From positions 1 to 38,362 of the forward strand of contig CALUIQ010000074.1 of assembly GCA_944320735.1 (NCBI GenBank): 38,362 bases of DNA, written 5' to 3'. The notes beneath the pieces are model-generated. The model saw only the letters and a program-made list of their open reading frames with translations, was not told where the DNA came from and did not search any database. Shown here piece by piece: positions 30,755-38,362 of this stretch. Position 1 is the first letter of the stretch. Each line of letters opens with the position of its first letter. This stretch comes from an uncultured Bacteroides sp. (lineage in GTDB: Bacteria; Bacteroidota; Bacteroidia; Bacteroidales; Bacteroidaceae). A program made the position numbers and the translations under genes.

Positions 30755-32068
30755 TTAAAACTTCTTCAATTTGTTCAGGCATCCACGCCATATCTCGTTG
30801 GTGCCGTTTCCGCCCCAAATCACCCAAATGTAATCATTCCGGTCAAGGGCAACGGTATAAGACGAGCCATTGAGCGCGAATTCTTCAGGGAACCAGAACT
30901 TATCATCGGCCTCTGTCCAAACAATGCCGCCCGAATGGGATGTATAGGCACGAGTCATATCGCCTCCCAATATGTACAAGCCCTCATTATAACCTATTAT
31001 ATAGGGTGTAGACAGAGCCGGACAATAGCCATTCTCTGTATACAGGCTTACCCACGACAAGCCATCCATAGATGCCCATGGAGTAATATGTTCACTTTCT
31101 GCTTCAGAACCTCCTATCAGGAATATTTGGTTAAGGCCGTTACTTGTCTTCTTCAAGGCCGCTGAAATGTTTTGCAAAGGGAAATCCTCCGGCACTTCGT
31201 CTCCCCGCGCCCATCCTGTAACAGAAGCATCGGTAGAACAGAAATAACGCTTACCGTCCGCTTCCTCTTGAATGGCACTTAACATAGCAGGCGTAGCACT
31301 GGTTTCGTTGGCCGGAAAGAAAGCCAGCATCTGTACGATGTTTCCACTCAAGGTTTCCGAACGTTCCCACTGCATACCATCTTTCGAGGTATAGACATCC
31401 CCTTGCAAGGTATTGGCAACCAACGTCCCATCCGCATTGATGATAGAACTTAAGAGAGCGTCTTCCGGCAAGTTGGCAGAATAATAGCGGCCGTTCCCCG
31501 CGTTGCCAGGAACAGTAGAAATGGCATAGACTTCCGCATTGGAGAAATATACCAGCAGGTTGTCATCCAACGCTACGGCCTTCAGGCCTTGAGGAGCCGA
31601 CTCTACCACAGGGGCGGAAGCCATCTTCACCCACGACATAGAGTCCGGGTCTTCTTTATGGATATTGATCCGCAACGTATAAGTACGACTGGTAAGATTG
31701 TCCGGGGCATAAACACGGAAAGTCATACCGTTACCCGATGCGGCGGGAAGCAGATTTTGCGCGTTTGAAATATTGAGCATCGTGTCCGGCGTACCCGATA
31801 CAATATATCCATATACGGAGAAAGTATCTATCAGAATACTGTCTATAATCGTATCAGCATCCATCGGAAGCGAGTCCCGGTTGAATATCAGACGCTGGAT
31901 CTGGTCTATTTCGAATTTGTAACTTTTGCCATGAATGGTGTCCAACCCGAAAGCATGTACAGTAGCGTCGGAACTGAAATTGTATTCAGTGTCAGAGTCG
32001 AGACACGAGCTGACAGCCACGGACACAAAGACAAAACAAGCAATTATCAGAAGAAATTTTGTTCTCAT
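30755..32068 (-). CDS. Lipoprotein of the DUF6242 type (probable beta-propeller)
   Basis: The 437-residue product has a lipoprotein signal ending VAVSSC (C22). The N-terminal part (about 25-145) is a beta-sandwich-like region, and the rest (about 150-435) shows repeated blades of the type SMDGLSWVSLYTENG, TSKDGMQWERSETL and TSHSGGIVWTEADD, consistent with a Kelch or BNR-like propeller. I recall such Bacteroides proteins being called DUF6242, but this assignment is from memory. Its function is unknown. It opens the uppS-bamA-skp-skp-murI operon, which suggests a link to envelope assembly. Confidence 0.75.
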   Translation of the reverse strand: MRTKFLLIIACFVFVSVAVSSCLDSDTEYNFSSDATVHAFGLDTIHGKSYKFEIDQIQRLIFNRDSLPMDADTIIDSILIDTFSVYGYIVSGTPDTMLNISNAQNLLPAASGNGMTFRVYAPDNLTSRTYTLRINIHKEDPDSMSWVKMASAPVVESAPQGLKAVALDDNLLVYFSNAEVYAISTVPGNAGNGRYYSANLPEDALLSSIINADGTLVANTLQGDVYTSKDGMQWERSETLSGNIVQMLAFFPANETSATPAMLSAIQEEADGKRYFCSTDASVTGWARGDEVPEDFPLQNISAALKKTSNGLNQIFLIGGSEAESEHITPWASMDGLSWVSLYTENGYCPALSTPYIIGYNEGLYILGGDMTRAYTSHSGGIVWTEADDKFWFPEEFALNGSSYTVALDRNDYIWVIWGGNGTNEIWRGCLNKLKKF

Positions 32069-32095
32069 TTACCACATTATGTTATTTACAAGTTG

Positions 32096-32103
32096 CAAAA
32101 ATA
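32096..32103 (-). promoter_or_regulatory. -7 box of the envelope operon promoter
   Basis: On the minus strand TATTTTTG matches TAnnTTTG and lies 27 bases before the lipoprotein ATG. The -33 region is A-rich without a clear TTTG, so the promoter is only probable. It would drive the operon down to bamA and perhaps murI. Confidence 0.45.
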
Positions 32104-32217
32104 GGAACATTTTTTTCTATAATCCGCTAAACAAGGAAGATTTATACAAAATTATAGATAAAATAACGCCATTATCTGATGAAAGAGCCGGTTTTAAGGA
32201 TAAAATCGGGGAAAAAA

Positions 32218-32264
32218 TCAGTTCCTCTCGGATGAATCATTAAATATTCAAGGAGAGGAACTGA
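32218..32264. terminator. Hairpin terminator after the acyl-CoA synthetase gene
   Basis: TCAGTTCCTCTC (32218-32229) and GAGAGGAACTGA (32253-32264) form a 12-bp perfect stem with a 23-base loop, 29 bases past the synthetase stop. On the minus strand it is followed by TTTTTTCCCC-type sequence, consistent with termination. Confidence 0.6.
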
Positions 32265-32293
32265 CCGAGAAACAAGTAGCTATAGGAGTTTTT

Positions 32294-33949
32294 TCACTTT
32301 TTATCGTTTTGGCGTATCTCCACACGTCGTATCTTTCCGCTGATGGTCTTGGGAAGTTCGTCCACAAACTCAATGACGCGCGGATACTTGTAGGGAGCGG
32401 TGACACGCTTCACGTGGTTCTGAAGTTCCTTGACGAGGGCTTCGCCGGCCTTGTCCTTGTATGCCTTGGAAAGGACGATGGTGGCTTTGACCACTTGTCC
32501 GCGTATCTCGTCGGGCACTCCGGTGATGGCGCATTCCACTACAGCGGGATGGGTCATCAACGCGCTCTCCACTTCGAAAGGTCCGATGCGATAGCCCGAA
32601 CTCTTGATGACATCATCGGCCCTGCCCACAAACCACAAGTAGCCGTCCTCGTCTTTCCAAGCCACGTCGCCCGTGTAGTAAACTCCGTCGTGCCAAGCCT
32701 CGCGGGTACGTTCGGCATCGCGATAGTATTCCTTGAAGAGGCCCAATGGTTTGCCCTTGTCGGTGCGGATGACGATTTGTCCCTGCTCGCCGGCTTCCAC
32801 CGAGCGGCCGTCATGATCCACCAAGTCTACATCGTATTGCGGGTTGGGCAATCCCATGCTTCCGGGCTTCGGCTCCATCCAAGGCATGGTGGCCACGGTA
32901 AGGGTGGTTTCCGTCGGCCCGAAGCCTTCCATCAGCTTGATGCCTGTCAGTTTCTTGAAGGTGTCAAACACCGCAGGGTTCAATGCCTCTCCGGCAATGG
33001 TGCAATACTTCAAGTGCGAGAGGTCGTACTTGGTCAGGTCTTCGTGGATGAGGAAGCGGAAGATAGTGGGCGGCGCACACAATGAAGTGACGTGATAGTC
33101 CTGTATCATCTGCAGGATGTTGGCGGGGGTGAACTTCTCGTGGTCGTAGACGAAGATGTTGGCTCCGGCTATCCATTGCCCGTAGAGCTTGCCCCACACG
33201 GCTTTGCCCCAACCCGTGTCGGCAATGGTCAAGTGTAGGCTCTGTTCCGTCAGGTTGTGCCAAAAACACCCCGTGACGATGTGCCCCAAGGGATAGGTGA
33301 AGTCGTGTGCCACCATCTTAGGCTCGCCCGTCGTGCCGCTGGTGAAGTACATCAAGGAAATATCATCGTTCGTATTGGGATGTTCGGGACGAACAAAGGC
33401 GGGAGCCGACTCAATGCCTTGGTGAAAATCCAAATAACCTTCGGGCACTTCCGGGCCTACGCTAACGAGGGTATGCACGCTGGGTGACTCCGGCAAGGCG
33501 GCGGTGATGTGGTCGGTAATCACCGATTCGCCCGCGCAGACTATCATCTTGATGTCCGCGGCGTTGCAACGATACACGATATCTTTTTTCGTCAACAAGT
33601 GAGTGGCGGGAATGACCACGGCTCCCAGCTTGTGCAGGGCGATGATGCTGAACCAAAACTCCACGCGGCGTTTAAGGATGAGCATCACCATATCACCGTG
33701 CCCGACGCCCAGCGTTTGGAAGTACGAAGCCGTCATATCGGTGTAACGTTTCATATCGGCAAAGGTATATTGGCGGTGCTCGCCTTTGTCGTTGGTCCAA
33801 AGCAAGGCAGGTTTGTCGGGCTGTTCGGCGGCCCAGGCATCCACTACGTCATAGCCGAAGTTGAAGTTCTCCGGCACGATTATTTTCAGATTATCAATAA
33901 AGTCTTGTTGCGATGTAAATGTAGTTTGTTTCAGAAATCTTTCTACCAT
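32294..33949 (-). CDS. AMP-forming acyl-CoA synthetase
   Basis: The 551-residue adenylating enzyme has the core motifs: [14 protein letters not shown] (200-213, P-loop), GFGPTETT (ATP/adenine binding), [39 protein letters not shown] (hinge and C-terminal domain) and K539 in SGKIRR (catalytic lysine of adenylation). The N-terminal signature ([21 protein letters not shown]) resembles the acetyl/medium-chain AcsM group rather than long-chain FadD. It activates a carboxylic acid with ATP and CoA; the substrate cannot be read from sequence. It lies 12 bases after the XRE-cupin regulator gene and is likely co-transcribed with it. Confidence 0.9.
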   Translation of the reverse strand: MVERFLKQTTFTSQQDFIDNLKIIVPENFNFGYDVVDAWAAEQPDKPALLWTNDKGEHRQYTFADMKRYTDMTASYFQTLGVGHGDMVMLILKRRVEFWFSIIALHKLGAVVIPATHLLTKKDIVYRCNAADIKMIVCAGESVITDHITAALPESPSVHTLVSVGPEVPEGYLDFHQGIESAPAFVRPEHPNTNDDISLMYFTSGTTGEPKMVAHDFTYPLGHIVTGCFWHNLTEQSLHLTIADTGWGKAVWGKLYGQWIAGANIFVYDHEKFTPANILQMIQDYHVTSLCAPPTIFRFLIHEDLTKYDLSHLKYCTIAGEALNPAVFDTFKKLTGIKLMEGFGPTETTLTVATMPWMEPKPGSMGLPNPQYDVDLVDHDGRSVEAGEQGQIVIRTDKGKPLGLFKEYYRDAERTREAWHDGVYYTGDVAWKDEDGYLWFVGRADDVIKSSGYRIGPFEVESALMTHPAVVECAITGVPDEIRGQVVKATIVLSKAYKDKAGEALVKELQNHVKRVTAPYKYPRVIEFVDELPKTISGKIRRVEIRQNDKK

Positions 33950-33961
33950 AGTTCTTCATTA

Positions 33962-34510
33962 TTATAATATGATTGCCAAGAACTTCACAGTCTTATCGTC
34001 CAACGCCTTCATGCCGTGGGGCAAGTTGGAGTTGAAGTAGATGCTGTCTCCCGGATTCAAAATAAGTTCTTTCCCGCCAATGCTCAGCAGCAAGCGTCCT
34101 TCGATGACGAGGTTGAACTCTTGCCCGGCATGGGTATTGTAGTGCATAGGGCGTTCGCCCGGCTCTACGGTGACGATGAACGGGTCGGCCTTGCGGTCTT
34201 TGAACCCTGCCGCCAAAGCCTGGTATTTATACACTTTAGTACGTTCTACACTAACTCCCTTTCCCGCGCGGGTCAGAAAATAAGTGCTCATCTTGGGCTC
34301 TTCGCCAAACATCAAGGCGTCCAACGCGATGTTGTAGTGGCGGGCTATCTGCTGAAGCATACTCACGCTGATGTCATACTCGCCACTCTCGGCTCGTTCG
34401 TATTCCGCTTGGTCGATGCCGCAATCAATGGCGATGTCGGCGGGAGTCAGCTCCATAGCGTCACGCAATCCGCGCAATCGCTCGGCTATTTGTTTAATCT
34501 GTTCGTCCAT
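33962..34510 (-). CDS. XRE-family regulator with C-terminal cupin domain
   Basis: The 182-residue protein has an N-terminal helix-turn-helix (about 8-62; LTPADIAIDCGIDQAEYERAESGEYDISVSMLQQIARHY) and a C-terminal cupin (about 110-180; PGERPMHYNTHAGQEFNLVIEG, LNPGDSIYFNSNLPHGMKAL). HTH-cupin proteins of this kind typically sense a small molecule and control a nearby metabolic gene. Here the target is probably the adjacent acyl-CoA synthetase. No Bacteroides-type promoter was seen in the 31 bases before it, so transcription may come from the toxin-antitoxin genes upstream. Confidence 0.9.
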   Translation of the reverse strand: MDEQIKQIAERLRGLRDAMELTPADIAIDCGIDQAEYERAESGEYDISVSMLQQIARHYNIALDALMFGEEPKMSTYFLTRAGKGVSVERTKVYKYQALAAGFKDRKADPFIVTVEPGERPMHYNTHAGQEFNLVIEGRLLLSIGGKELILNPGDSIYFNSNLPHGMKALDDKTVKFLAIIL

Positions 34511-34541
34511 AATAAGGATATATTGTATAATAAATGATGTA

Positions 34542-34967
34542 CTATAAATTCGTTCCGCTTAATTCAGTATCTCGTAAACCGGCATCAATGTCAGCCAGAA
34601 TATGTTGCATGCTTTCCAATAAAGGGTGAAGACGTGTCTTGACAGTGGCAAATATTACTTGCGGGTCTACAGATAGATATTCGTGTGAAATAATATTACG
34701 CATACCAATAACCTTCTTCCATGGAGTTTCCGGGTAAAGCGAAAATAATCGTTTTTGAGTACGGTCGTCTACCTGCTTGATGGTTTCCCCAATGCTTTGC
34801 AGACACATACATGTAGAGTTGAACAACACCATAGCATCGTCCGAAGTCAAGAAGTCATGGTATGTTTTTACTTTTTCTGTCGTCCGAATGGCAAAAGCCG
34901 TTTGCCGCTCTACAAAACGGAGCAGGTCAGTCAGTTCTTCTTTAGATGTAGATTGCATCGCGTTCAA
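34542..34967 (-). CDS. hepT: HepT-like toxin (HEPN domain RNase)
   Basis: The 141-residue all-helical protein has the HEPN signature RX4HXY: R90-N-I-I-S-H95-E-Y97 within KKVIGMRNIISHEYLSVDP. In the HepT/MntA system the HEPN protein is a toxic RNase and the tyrosine of this motif is AMPylated by the antitoxin. The start overlaps the end of the MntA gene by 26 bases (an ATG at 34958 is an alternative), a typical arrangement for this pair. The presence of all motif residues suggests an active toxin. Confidence 0.88.
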   Translation of the reverse strand: MNAMQSTSKEELTDLLRFVERQTAFAIRTTEKVKTYHDFLTSDDAMVLFNSTCMCLQSIGETIKQVDDRTQKRLFSLYPETPWKKVIGMRNIISHEYLSVDPQVIFATVKTRLHPLLESMQHILADIDAGLRDTELSGTNL

Positions 34968-35238
34968 TGTTTCGACGGAACAGCTGACGCATGTTCTCGT
35001 GCAGGGTTAATAAATCGACTTTTATGCGGAAGATTTTTTGCAATTCCTCCTGTATGTCTTGCAGTGTGAAAAAATCTATGGCGCGCTTAGGTTTCACGCA
35101 CACGTCTATATCACTATCCTCCCGCTGCTCTCCACGGGCGGTAGAACCGAAGAGGATGAATTGCTCAATGCCATACTTTTCACCCGAAGTCCGCTTGAAC
35201 TCACGCAAAGTATCTACAATTTCCTGAGTGGTTTTCAT
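34942..35238 (-). CDS. mntA: MntA-like minimal nucleotidyltransferase antitoxin
   Basis: The 98-residue protein has the nucleotidyltransferase motif GSX10DXD: G31-S32 then D43-I-D45 (GSTARGEQREDSDIDV), with a third acidic position likely D62 or near it (FRIKVDLLTLHE). MntA proteins transfer AMP to HepT and neutralise it. A strong AGGAGG site lies just before the ATG (plus-strand CCTCCT at 35247-35252), which is rare in this window and would favour high antitoxin translation. It lies 29 bases downstream of proC on the same strand. Confidence 0.88.
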   Translation of the reverse strand: MKTTQEIVDTLREFKRTSGEKYGIEQFILFGSTARGEQREDSDIDVCVKPKRAIDFFTLQDIQEELQKIFRIKVDLLTLHENMRQLFRRNIERDAIYI

Positions 35239-35267
35239 TGTTCGGTCCTCCTATATAATATAAGGTA

Positions 35268-36044
35268 TTAGTACATACACGCCTTCATGGCATTGATGAT
35301 GGCCGACGGGAAACCGTCGTGATCCAACTGGTTGATGCCGCGGATGGTGTATCCGCCGGGGGTACATACTGCTTCTATCTCCTTGGCGGGATTGGCATCG
35401 GGAGCTTCCAGTATCATAGCGGCACCTTTCAGCGTTTGGGCCACCAAGTCCTTGCCGTCGGCGGGACGGATGCCCAGCTCGATGCCCGCCTGTACGCAAG
35501 CCTGTACGTACTTCATCACGTAAGCGATGCCGCACGAACACAAGGCGGTGGCGGCGGCAATGTTCTTCTCCTCTATATAGATGGTCTTGCCCATTTCGTC
35601 CAGCATCTCGGTCAATGTCCGGTGTTGCTCTTCCGTCGTGTTGCGTTCGGCTATCAGCGTCATGCTTTGGCAGATGCGGATGGCCGTGTTGGGCACGATG
35701 CGGAACATCGCCATATCTTTGTCCGGCACGTAGTGCGCCAGTTCCTCGAAAGTAATCGCCGCGGCCACGGACACCAGCACTTGGCTCTTGCGGAGCTTCA
35801 AGGCACGGAGCACGGATTTCACCAACCAAGGCTTCACGGCCAGATAGATATAGTCGGCACCCGTCACGGCCTCTTGGTTGTCGTTCGTGACGTTGATGTC
35901 GGGAAATTCCTCTTTCAGCTTGTCCAGCTTGGGTTGCGAAGGGTTGGATACGTAAATGCCCTTTGTGTCGATGGTCTGACCCAAAGCCAGCCCTCGTGCG
36001 ATGGCGCCTCCCATATTGCCTGCGCCGATGATTGCTATCTTCAT
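35268..36044 (-). CDS. proC: Pyrroline-5-carboxylate reductase
   Basis: The 258-residue protein starts with a Rossmann NADPH fold (MKIAIIGAGNMGGAIARGL) and has the P5CR C-terminal signature region (ALCSCGIAYVMKYVQACVQAGIELG, EAVCTPGGYTIRGINQLDHDGF). It performs the last step of proline synthesis. A long overlapping ORF in another frame (35251-36090) has the composition of a shadow frame and is not a gene. In Bacteroides, proC lies near the argG-argC-argD genes (known from related genomes), consistent with argD at the end of this window. Confidence 0.95.
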   Translation of the reverse strand: MKIAIIGAGNMGGAIARGLALGQTIDTKGIYVSNPSQPKLDKLKEEFPDINVTNDNQEAVTGADYIYLAVKPWLVKSVLRALKLRKSQVLVSVAAAITFEELAHYVPDKDMAMFRIVPNTAIRICQSMTLIAERNTTEEQHRTLTEMLDEMGKTIYIEEKNIAAATALCSCGIAYVMKYVQACVQAGIELGIRPADGKDLVAQTLKGAAMILEAPDANPAKEIEAVCTPGGYTIRGINQLDHDGFPSAIINAMKACMY

Positions 36045-36070
36045 GACTGATGTATGTTTTGGTTATGCGG

Positions 36071-36101
36071 CAAAAGTAAACCTTTCCCAACAGAAATGCA
36101 A
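36071..36101 (-). promoter_or_regulatory. Promoter of proC
   Basis: On the minus strand, TTG (36099-36101), a 20-base spacer and TACTTTTG (36071-36078) fit the consensus; the ATG is 26 bases after the -7 box. The -33 element is 21 bases from the -7 box of the divergent gene at 36151, so the two promoters are back to back. Confidence 0.6.
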
Positions 36102-36122
36102 GCCTTTTGCCGGAGATTTATG

Positions 36123-36130
36123 TATATTTG
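36123..36130 (+). promoter_or_regulatory. -7 box of the divergent DUF6078-like gene
   Basis: TATATTTG (36123-36130) matches the -7 consensus, 20 bases before the ATG at 36151. The nearest TTTG is only 13 bases upstream of it, so the -33 element is poor. Confidence 0.45.
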
Positions 36131-36150
36131 CCTGCAAATAGCATTAGTAT

Positions 36151-36600
36151 ATGGAGAAAGAATTTGATTATGCCCTTGTGCCCGACCTTTACACGCATTG
36201 TTTCCACACGGCATGTCCACGTGCGAATGAGTGTCTGCGGCAAGTGGCAGCCCGGCACGTGCCGGCCGAAGTGTTGCAAATTCGTGTAGTCAACCCCTTG
36301 GCCTATCCGGCGGAGGGAGCGGAGTGTCCGATGTTCCATCCCATAAAAGTCATCAAGTATGGCTGGGGATTGCGGCAGGCCATCCACCGCATGACCTATG
36401 AGGATGGCGAGAAAATGAAAAAATGGCTCAACCGGTACTATCCCCGCATGACCCTCTCACGCGTTATGAACCACAAGCGCGCCATCCCTCCCGTTGAGCA
36501 GAAAGCCATCATCCGCGCTTTCCGTTCGTTCGGAATGAAGGACGAAAACGTATTCGACGAAGTGACTTACACCTACGAATGGAGCAGTAAGTTACATTAA
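36151..36600 (+). CDS. DUF6078-like small cytoplasmic protein with N-terminal cysteines
   Basis: The 149-residue protein has no signal peptide. Its N-terminal third carries four cysteines (C17, C22, C28 and C59 in the contexts YTHCFHTACPRANECLR and AECPMFHP), with nearby histidines, a possible zinc or iron-sulfur site. The rest is helical and basic (EKMKKWLNRYYPRMTLSRVMNHKRA). I recall such Bacteroidetes proteins as DUF6078; no function is known. It lies between proC and argD on the opposite strand, with its own promoter. Confidence 0.75.
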   Translation: MEKEFDYALVPDLYTHCFHTACPRANECLRQVAARHVPAEVLQIRVVNPLAYPAEGAECPMFHPIKVIKYGWGLRQAIHRMTYEDGEKMKKWLNRYYPRMTLSRVMNHKRAIPPVEQKAIIRAFRSFGMKDENVFDEVTYTYEWSSKLH

Positions 36601-36652
36601 CGAAGCTCCATTCTCCTTTTCACGCCTTGTAACGATACGAGTGTGAAGCCTT

Positions 36653-36740
36653 CACAGTGCAGATGTGAAGGTGTAACATCACTGACGTTACATCGTCACA
36701 GTACGGATGTGAAGATATAACATACGTACTGTGATGATGG
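36653..36740. repeat. Two tandem copies of a 44-bp repeat with hairpin
   Basis: CACAGTNCNGATGTGAAG starts at 36653 and again at 36697, 44 bases apart; 14 of the next 16 bases after CACAGT... also agree apart from scattered changes (TGTGAAG, TAACAT). The second copy contains a 10-bp perfect stem, TCACAGTACG (36696-36705) with CGTACTGTGA (36725-36734). The block fills the space between two plus-strand genes and may also terminate transcription. Confidence 0.5.
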
Positions 36741-36791
36741 CTTCTGCTGATGGGAAGGATGAAACTATGCTTTGAAAATGGAGGAACGTTA

Positions 36792-36823
36792 TTTGTAAGA
36801 ATAGAAATAGTTATTTATATTTG
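36792..36823 (+). promoter_or_regulatory. Promoter of the small outer-membrane barrel gene
   Basis: TTTG (36792-36795), a 20-base spacer and TATATTTG (36816-36823) match the consensus fully. The leader of about 45 bases is A/T-rich and lacks a Shine-Dalgarno motif. Confidence 0.7.
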
Positions 36824-36875
36824 CCGAGCAAAAAGTGTAAAACAATTGATTATTTAAATTTAAAGATGTAGCGAT

Positions 36876-37385
36876 ATGAAGAAAGTAGTAGCATTTTTGT
36901 TTGTTGTAATGGCCGCTTTATCTGCCAAGGCACAGATATACGCCGGAGGCTCATTGGGATTTTGGGGTTCAGATGACAATAACACATTCCTCATCGCACC
37001 GGAGGTTGGCTATAACTTGAATAGCAAGTGGTCTTTCGGTGGTATGTTGCTTTTTGAGCATGCAAAAGTGTCCAACACGAAAGTTACAGGTTTCGCACTC
37101 GCACCGTATGCACGTTATACGTTCTTCGAGAGCAAAATTGTCGATATATTCATTGACGGAGGTATCGGCTTCTCAACAACTCATGTCGAAAATGCGGATG
37201 ATAATCAGAATGGTTTCGAGTTTGGATTTCGCCCGGGTTTGGAGATAAAAGCTACGAAACACTTGTCTTTTCTCACGAAGTTCGGTTTCTTAGGTTATAG
37301 GGATGATTATTTGAACTATCAGAATGGAGGAGGCTTTAGCTTTAGTGGCGACAACCTTTCATTTGGTCTTTATTATACATTCTGA
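36876..37385 (+). CDS. Small outer-membrane beta-barrel protein
   Basis: The 169-residue protein has a signal peptide (MKKVVAFLFVVMAALSAKAQ) and about eight amphipathic strands with glycines and aromatics at strand ends (IYAGGSLGFWG, FLIAPEVGYNLNSKWSFGGM, FALAPYARYTFFE, VDIFIDGGIGFSTTH, FEFGFRPGLEIKA, FLTKFGFLGYRDD, LSFGLYYTF). The terminal phenylalanine is the outer-membrane barrel signal. The size fits an eight-stranded OmpX/OmpA-N-like barrel; the function is unknown. It is monocistronic, with its own promoter and a strong terminator. Confidence 0.85.
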   Translation: MKKVVAFLFVVMAALSAKAQIYAGGSLGFWGSDDNNTFLIAPEVGYNLNSKWSFGGMLLFEHAKVSNTKVTGFALAPYARYTFFESKIVDIFIDGGIGFSTTHVENADDNQNGFEFGFRPGLEIKATKHLSFLTKFGFLGYRDDYLNYQNGGGFSFSGDNLSFGLYYTF

Positions 37386-37402
37386 TGAGTCTGATTAAAT
37401 CC

Positions 37403-37445
37403 ATAAAGAAAAAAGCAGGAGGTTCACTCTTGCTTTTTTCTTTAT
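37403..37445. terminator. Bidirectional intrinsic terminator between barrel gene and argD
   Basis: ATAAAGAAAAAAGCA (37403-37417) and TGCTTTTTTCTTTAT (37431-37445) form a 15-bp perfect stem with T-rich arms on both strands. It lies between convergent genes, so it can terminate each. Confidence 0.75.
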
Positions 37446-37457
37446 ATGAACTTATGC

Positions 37458-38362
37458 TTACAGCACCTTCACTAACCTTTCGAGGAACATGTCCGCCTCG
37501 TCCATACTGAGGCAGAGGGGCGGGAGCAGACGGATGACGTTCGTGCCGCTGACGCCGGTGAACACCTTCTGTTCGTGCAGTAGGCGTGAGCGCAGTTCCT
37601 TGATGGGCTGCTCGAACTCCAAGCCAATCATCAAGCCGCGGCCACGCACGTCTTTTATCTGCGCAAACTTCTTCAGTTCATCCAACAAATAAGCACCCAC
37701 ACGGGCGGCATTCTCTACCAAACCTTCGCCTTCGATGACATCCAGCACCGCCAACGCAGCCGAGCAGGCCAAATGATTGCCGCCGAACGTAGTGCCCAAC
37801 TGGCCATAAACTGGCTTGAACTCCGGGCTGATGAGCACAGCACCCATAGGGAAGCCGTTGCCGATGCCCTTGGCTACGGTAATCATATCCGGACGGATGC
37901 CGGCGTATTGGTGGGCAAAGAACTTGCCGCTACGACCATAACCGCTCTGTATCTCGTCGAGGATGAGGACGGTGTTCGTTGCCGTACATTCTTCTCTCAA
38001 TGCCTGCAAGAATGCCTCGTCGGGCACCCGGATGCCACCTATGCCTAAGATGCCTTCGATGATGACAGCACACACATCGCCCTTGCGAAGCTCGGCGCGT
38101 ATGGCTTCCGTATCGTTCAAGGGCAGGTACGTCACGTGTTGGTTAGCATTGACAGGCGCGATAATCTTGGGATTGTCCGTCACCTCAACGGCCAGCGATG
38201 TACGCCCGTGGAAAGCTTTCGAAAAGCTGACGAGACGTGTGCGTCCGTTGTGGAAGGAGGCCAGCTTCAAGGCATTCTCGTTGGCTTCCGCCCCGCTGTT
38301 GATGAGGAAGAGTTGATAGTCGTCATAGCCACACGCCTTGCCCAGACGTTCGGCCAGTTGCT
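37458..38362 (-). CDS. argD: Acetylornithine/succinylornithine aminotransferase (5' end outside the window)
   Basis: The gene runs off the window's right edge. The frame stays open to base 38360, giving 300 visible codons of an expected 375 or so. The visible part contains FLINSGAEANENALKLAS (PLP phosphate contact region), AFHGRTSLAVEVT, VCAVIIEGILG, LILDEIQSGYGRSG (the PLP-binding Asp) and TVAKGIGNGFPMG with the Schiff-base lysine, followed by GTTFGGNHLACSAALAVL. These are class III aminotransferase signatures of the ArgD type in arginine synthesis. In Bacteroides the substrate is thought to be the succinylated intermediate. An apparent start at 38270 is only a TTG inside the domain and is not the real start. 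Confidence 0.93.
   Translation of the reverse strand, partial: QLAERLGKACGYDDYQLFLINSGAEANENALKLASFHNGRTRLVSFSKAFHGRTSLAVEVTDNPKIIAPVNANQHVTYLPLNDTEAIRAELRKGDVCAVIIEGILGIGGIRVPDEAFLQALREECTATNTVLILDEIQSGYGRSGKFFAHQYAGIRPDMITVAKGIGNGFPMGAVLISPEFKPVYGQLGTTFGGNHLACSAALAVLDVIEGEGLVENAARVGAYLLDELKKFAQIKDVRGRGLMIGLEFEQPIKELRSRLLHEQKVFTGVSGTNVIRLLPPLCLSMDEADMFLERLVKVL

Noticed and set aside
32094..32243. Continuation of the plus-strand ORF 31935-32243 past the lipoprotein gene.
   Set aside because: It is mostly antisense to the lipoprotein gene, then runs into a terminator hairpin; no signal of coding.
35251..36090. Long ORF (279 codons) overlapping proC in another frame on the same strand.
   Set aside because: Its translation is rich in Arg, His and Gly without domain features, as expected for a shadow of the G/C-biased proC frame.

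Overview
The window looks like chromosomal core DNA from a gut Bacteroides (order Bacteroidales). Three things point there. Promoters repeatedly match the Bacteroides sigma-ABfr pattern (TTG or TTTG, about 19-20 bases, then TAnnTTTG), and Shine-Dalgarno sequences are mostly weak. The gene content is typical of the group: rpsU-xerC-hpf, a lipoprotein-uppS-bamA-skp-skp-murI envelope operon, and giant acyl-CoA dehydratase activases. The arginine/proline gene neighbourhood also fits. Genus is an inference from family knowledge; species cannot be named from the sequence alone.

Layout. 1-1950 (minus strand): rpsU, a XerC/D-type recombinase and hpf, followed by a tRNA-Thr(TGT), tRNA-Tyr(GTA), tRNA-Thr(GGT) cluster with its own strong promoter; tuf probably follows just outside the window. 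1950-9430 (plus): an aminopeptidase P behind a promoter framed by inverted repeats, a gamma-carbonic-anhydrase-like protein, a 5'-nucleotidase split into two polypeptides (C-terminal domain first, as a lipoprotein), and a 996-residue GH3 glycosidase/serine hydrolase fusion. 9660-15270 (plus): a four-gene operon of secreted proteins without clear function (TPR/Sel1, unknown, NTF2-like, TPR plus probable beta-barrel), with a perfect FNR/CRP-type palindrome in its promoter. 15280-20280 (minus): a 1414-residue acyl-CoA dehydratase activase followed by a TetR regulator. 20194-21082 is non-coding and full of hairpins. 21083-22000 encodes an Rpn-type PD-(D/E)XK nuclease flanked by near-perfect inverted repeats.

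22114-32110 (minus) holds an AsmA-like protein and the envelope operon (lipoprotein, uppS, bamA, two Skp/OmpH chaperones, murI), which joins outer-membrane protein assembly to cell-wall precursor supply. 32218-36101 (minus) has an acyl-CoA synthetase with its XRE-cupin regulator, a HepT/MntA toxin-antitoxin pair and proC. Two plus-strand genes follow (a DUF6078-like Cys-containing protein and a small outer-membrane beta-barrel). The window ends inside argD on the minus strand.

The best candidates for something undescribed are the four-gene secreted operon with its FNR-like operator (9673-15189) and the Rpn nuclease gene bracketed by inverted repeats and 22-bp-spaced palindromes (20897-22092). 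All functional calls rest on motif reading by eye; no database search was possible.
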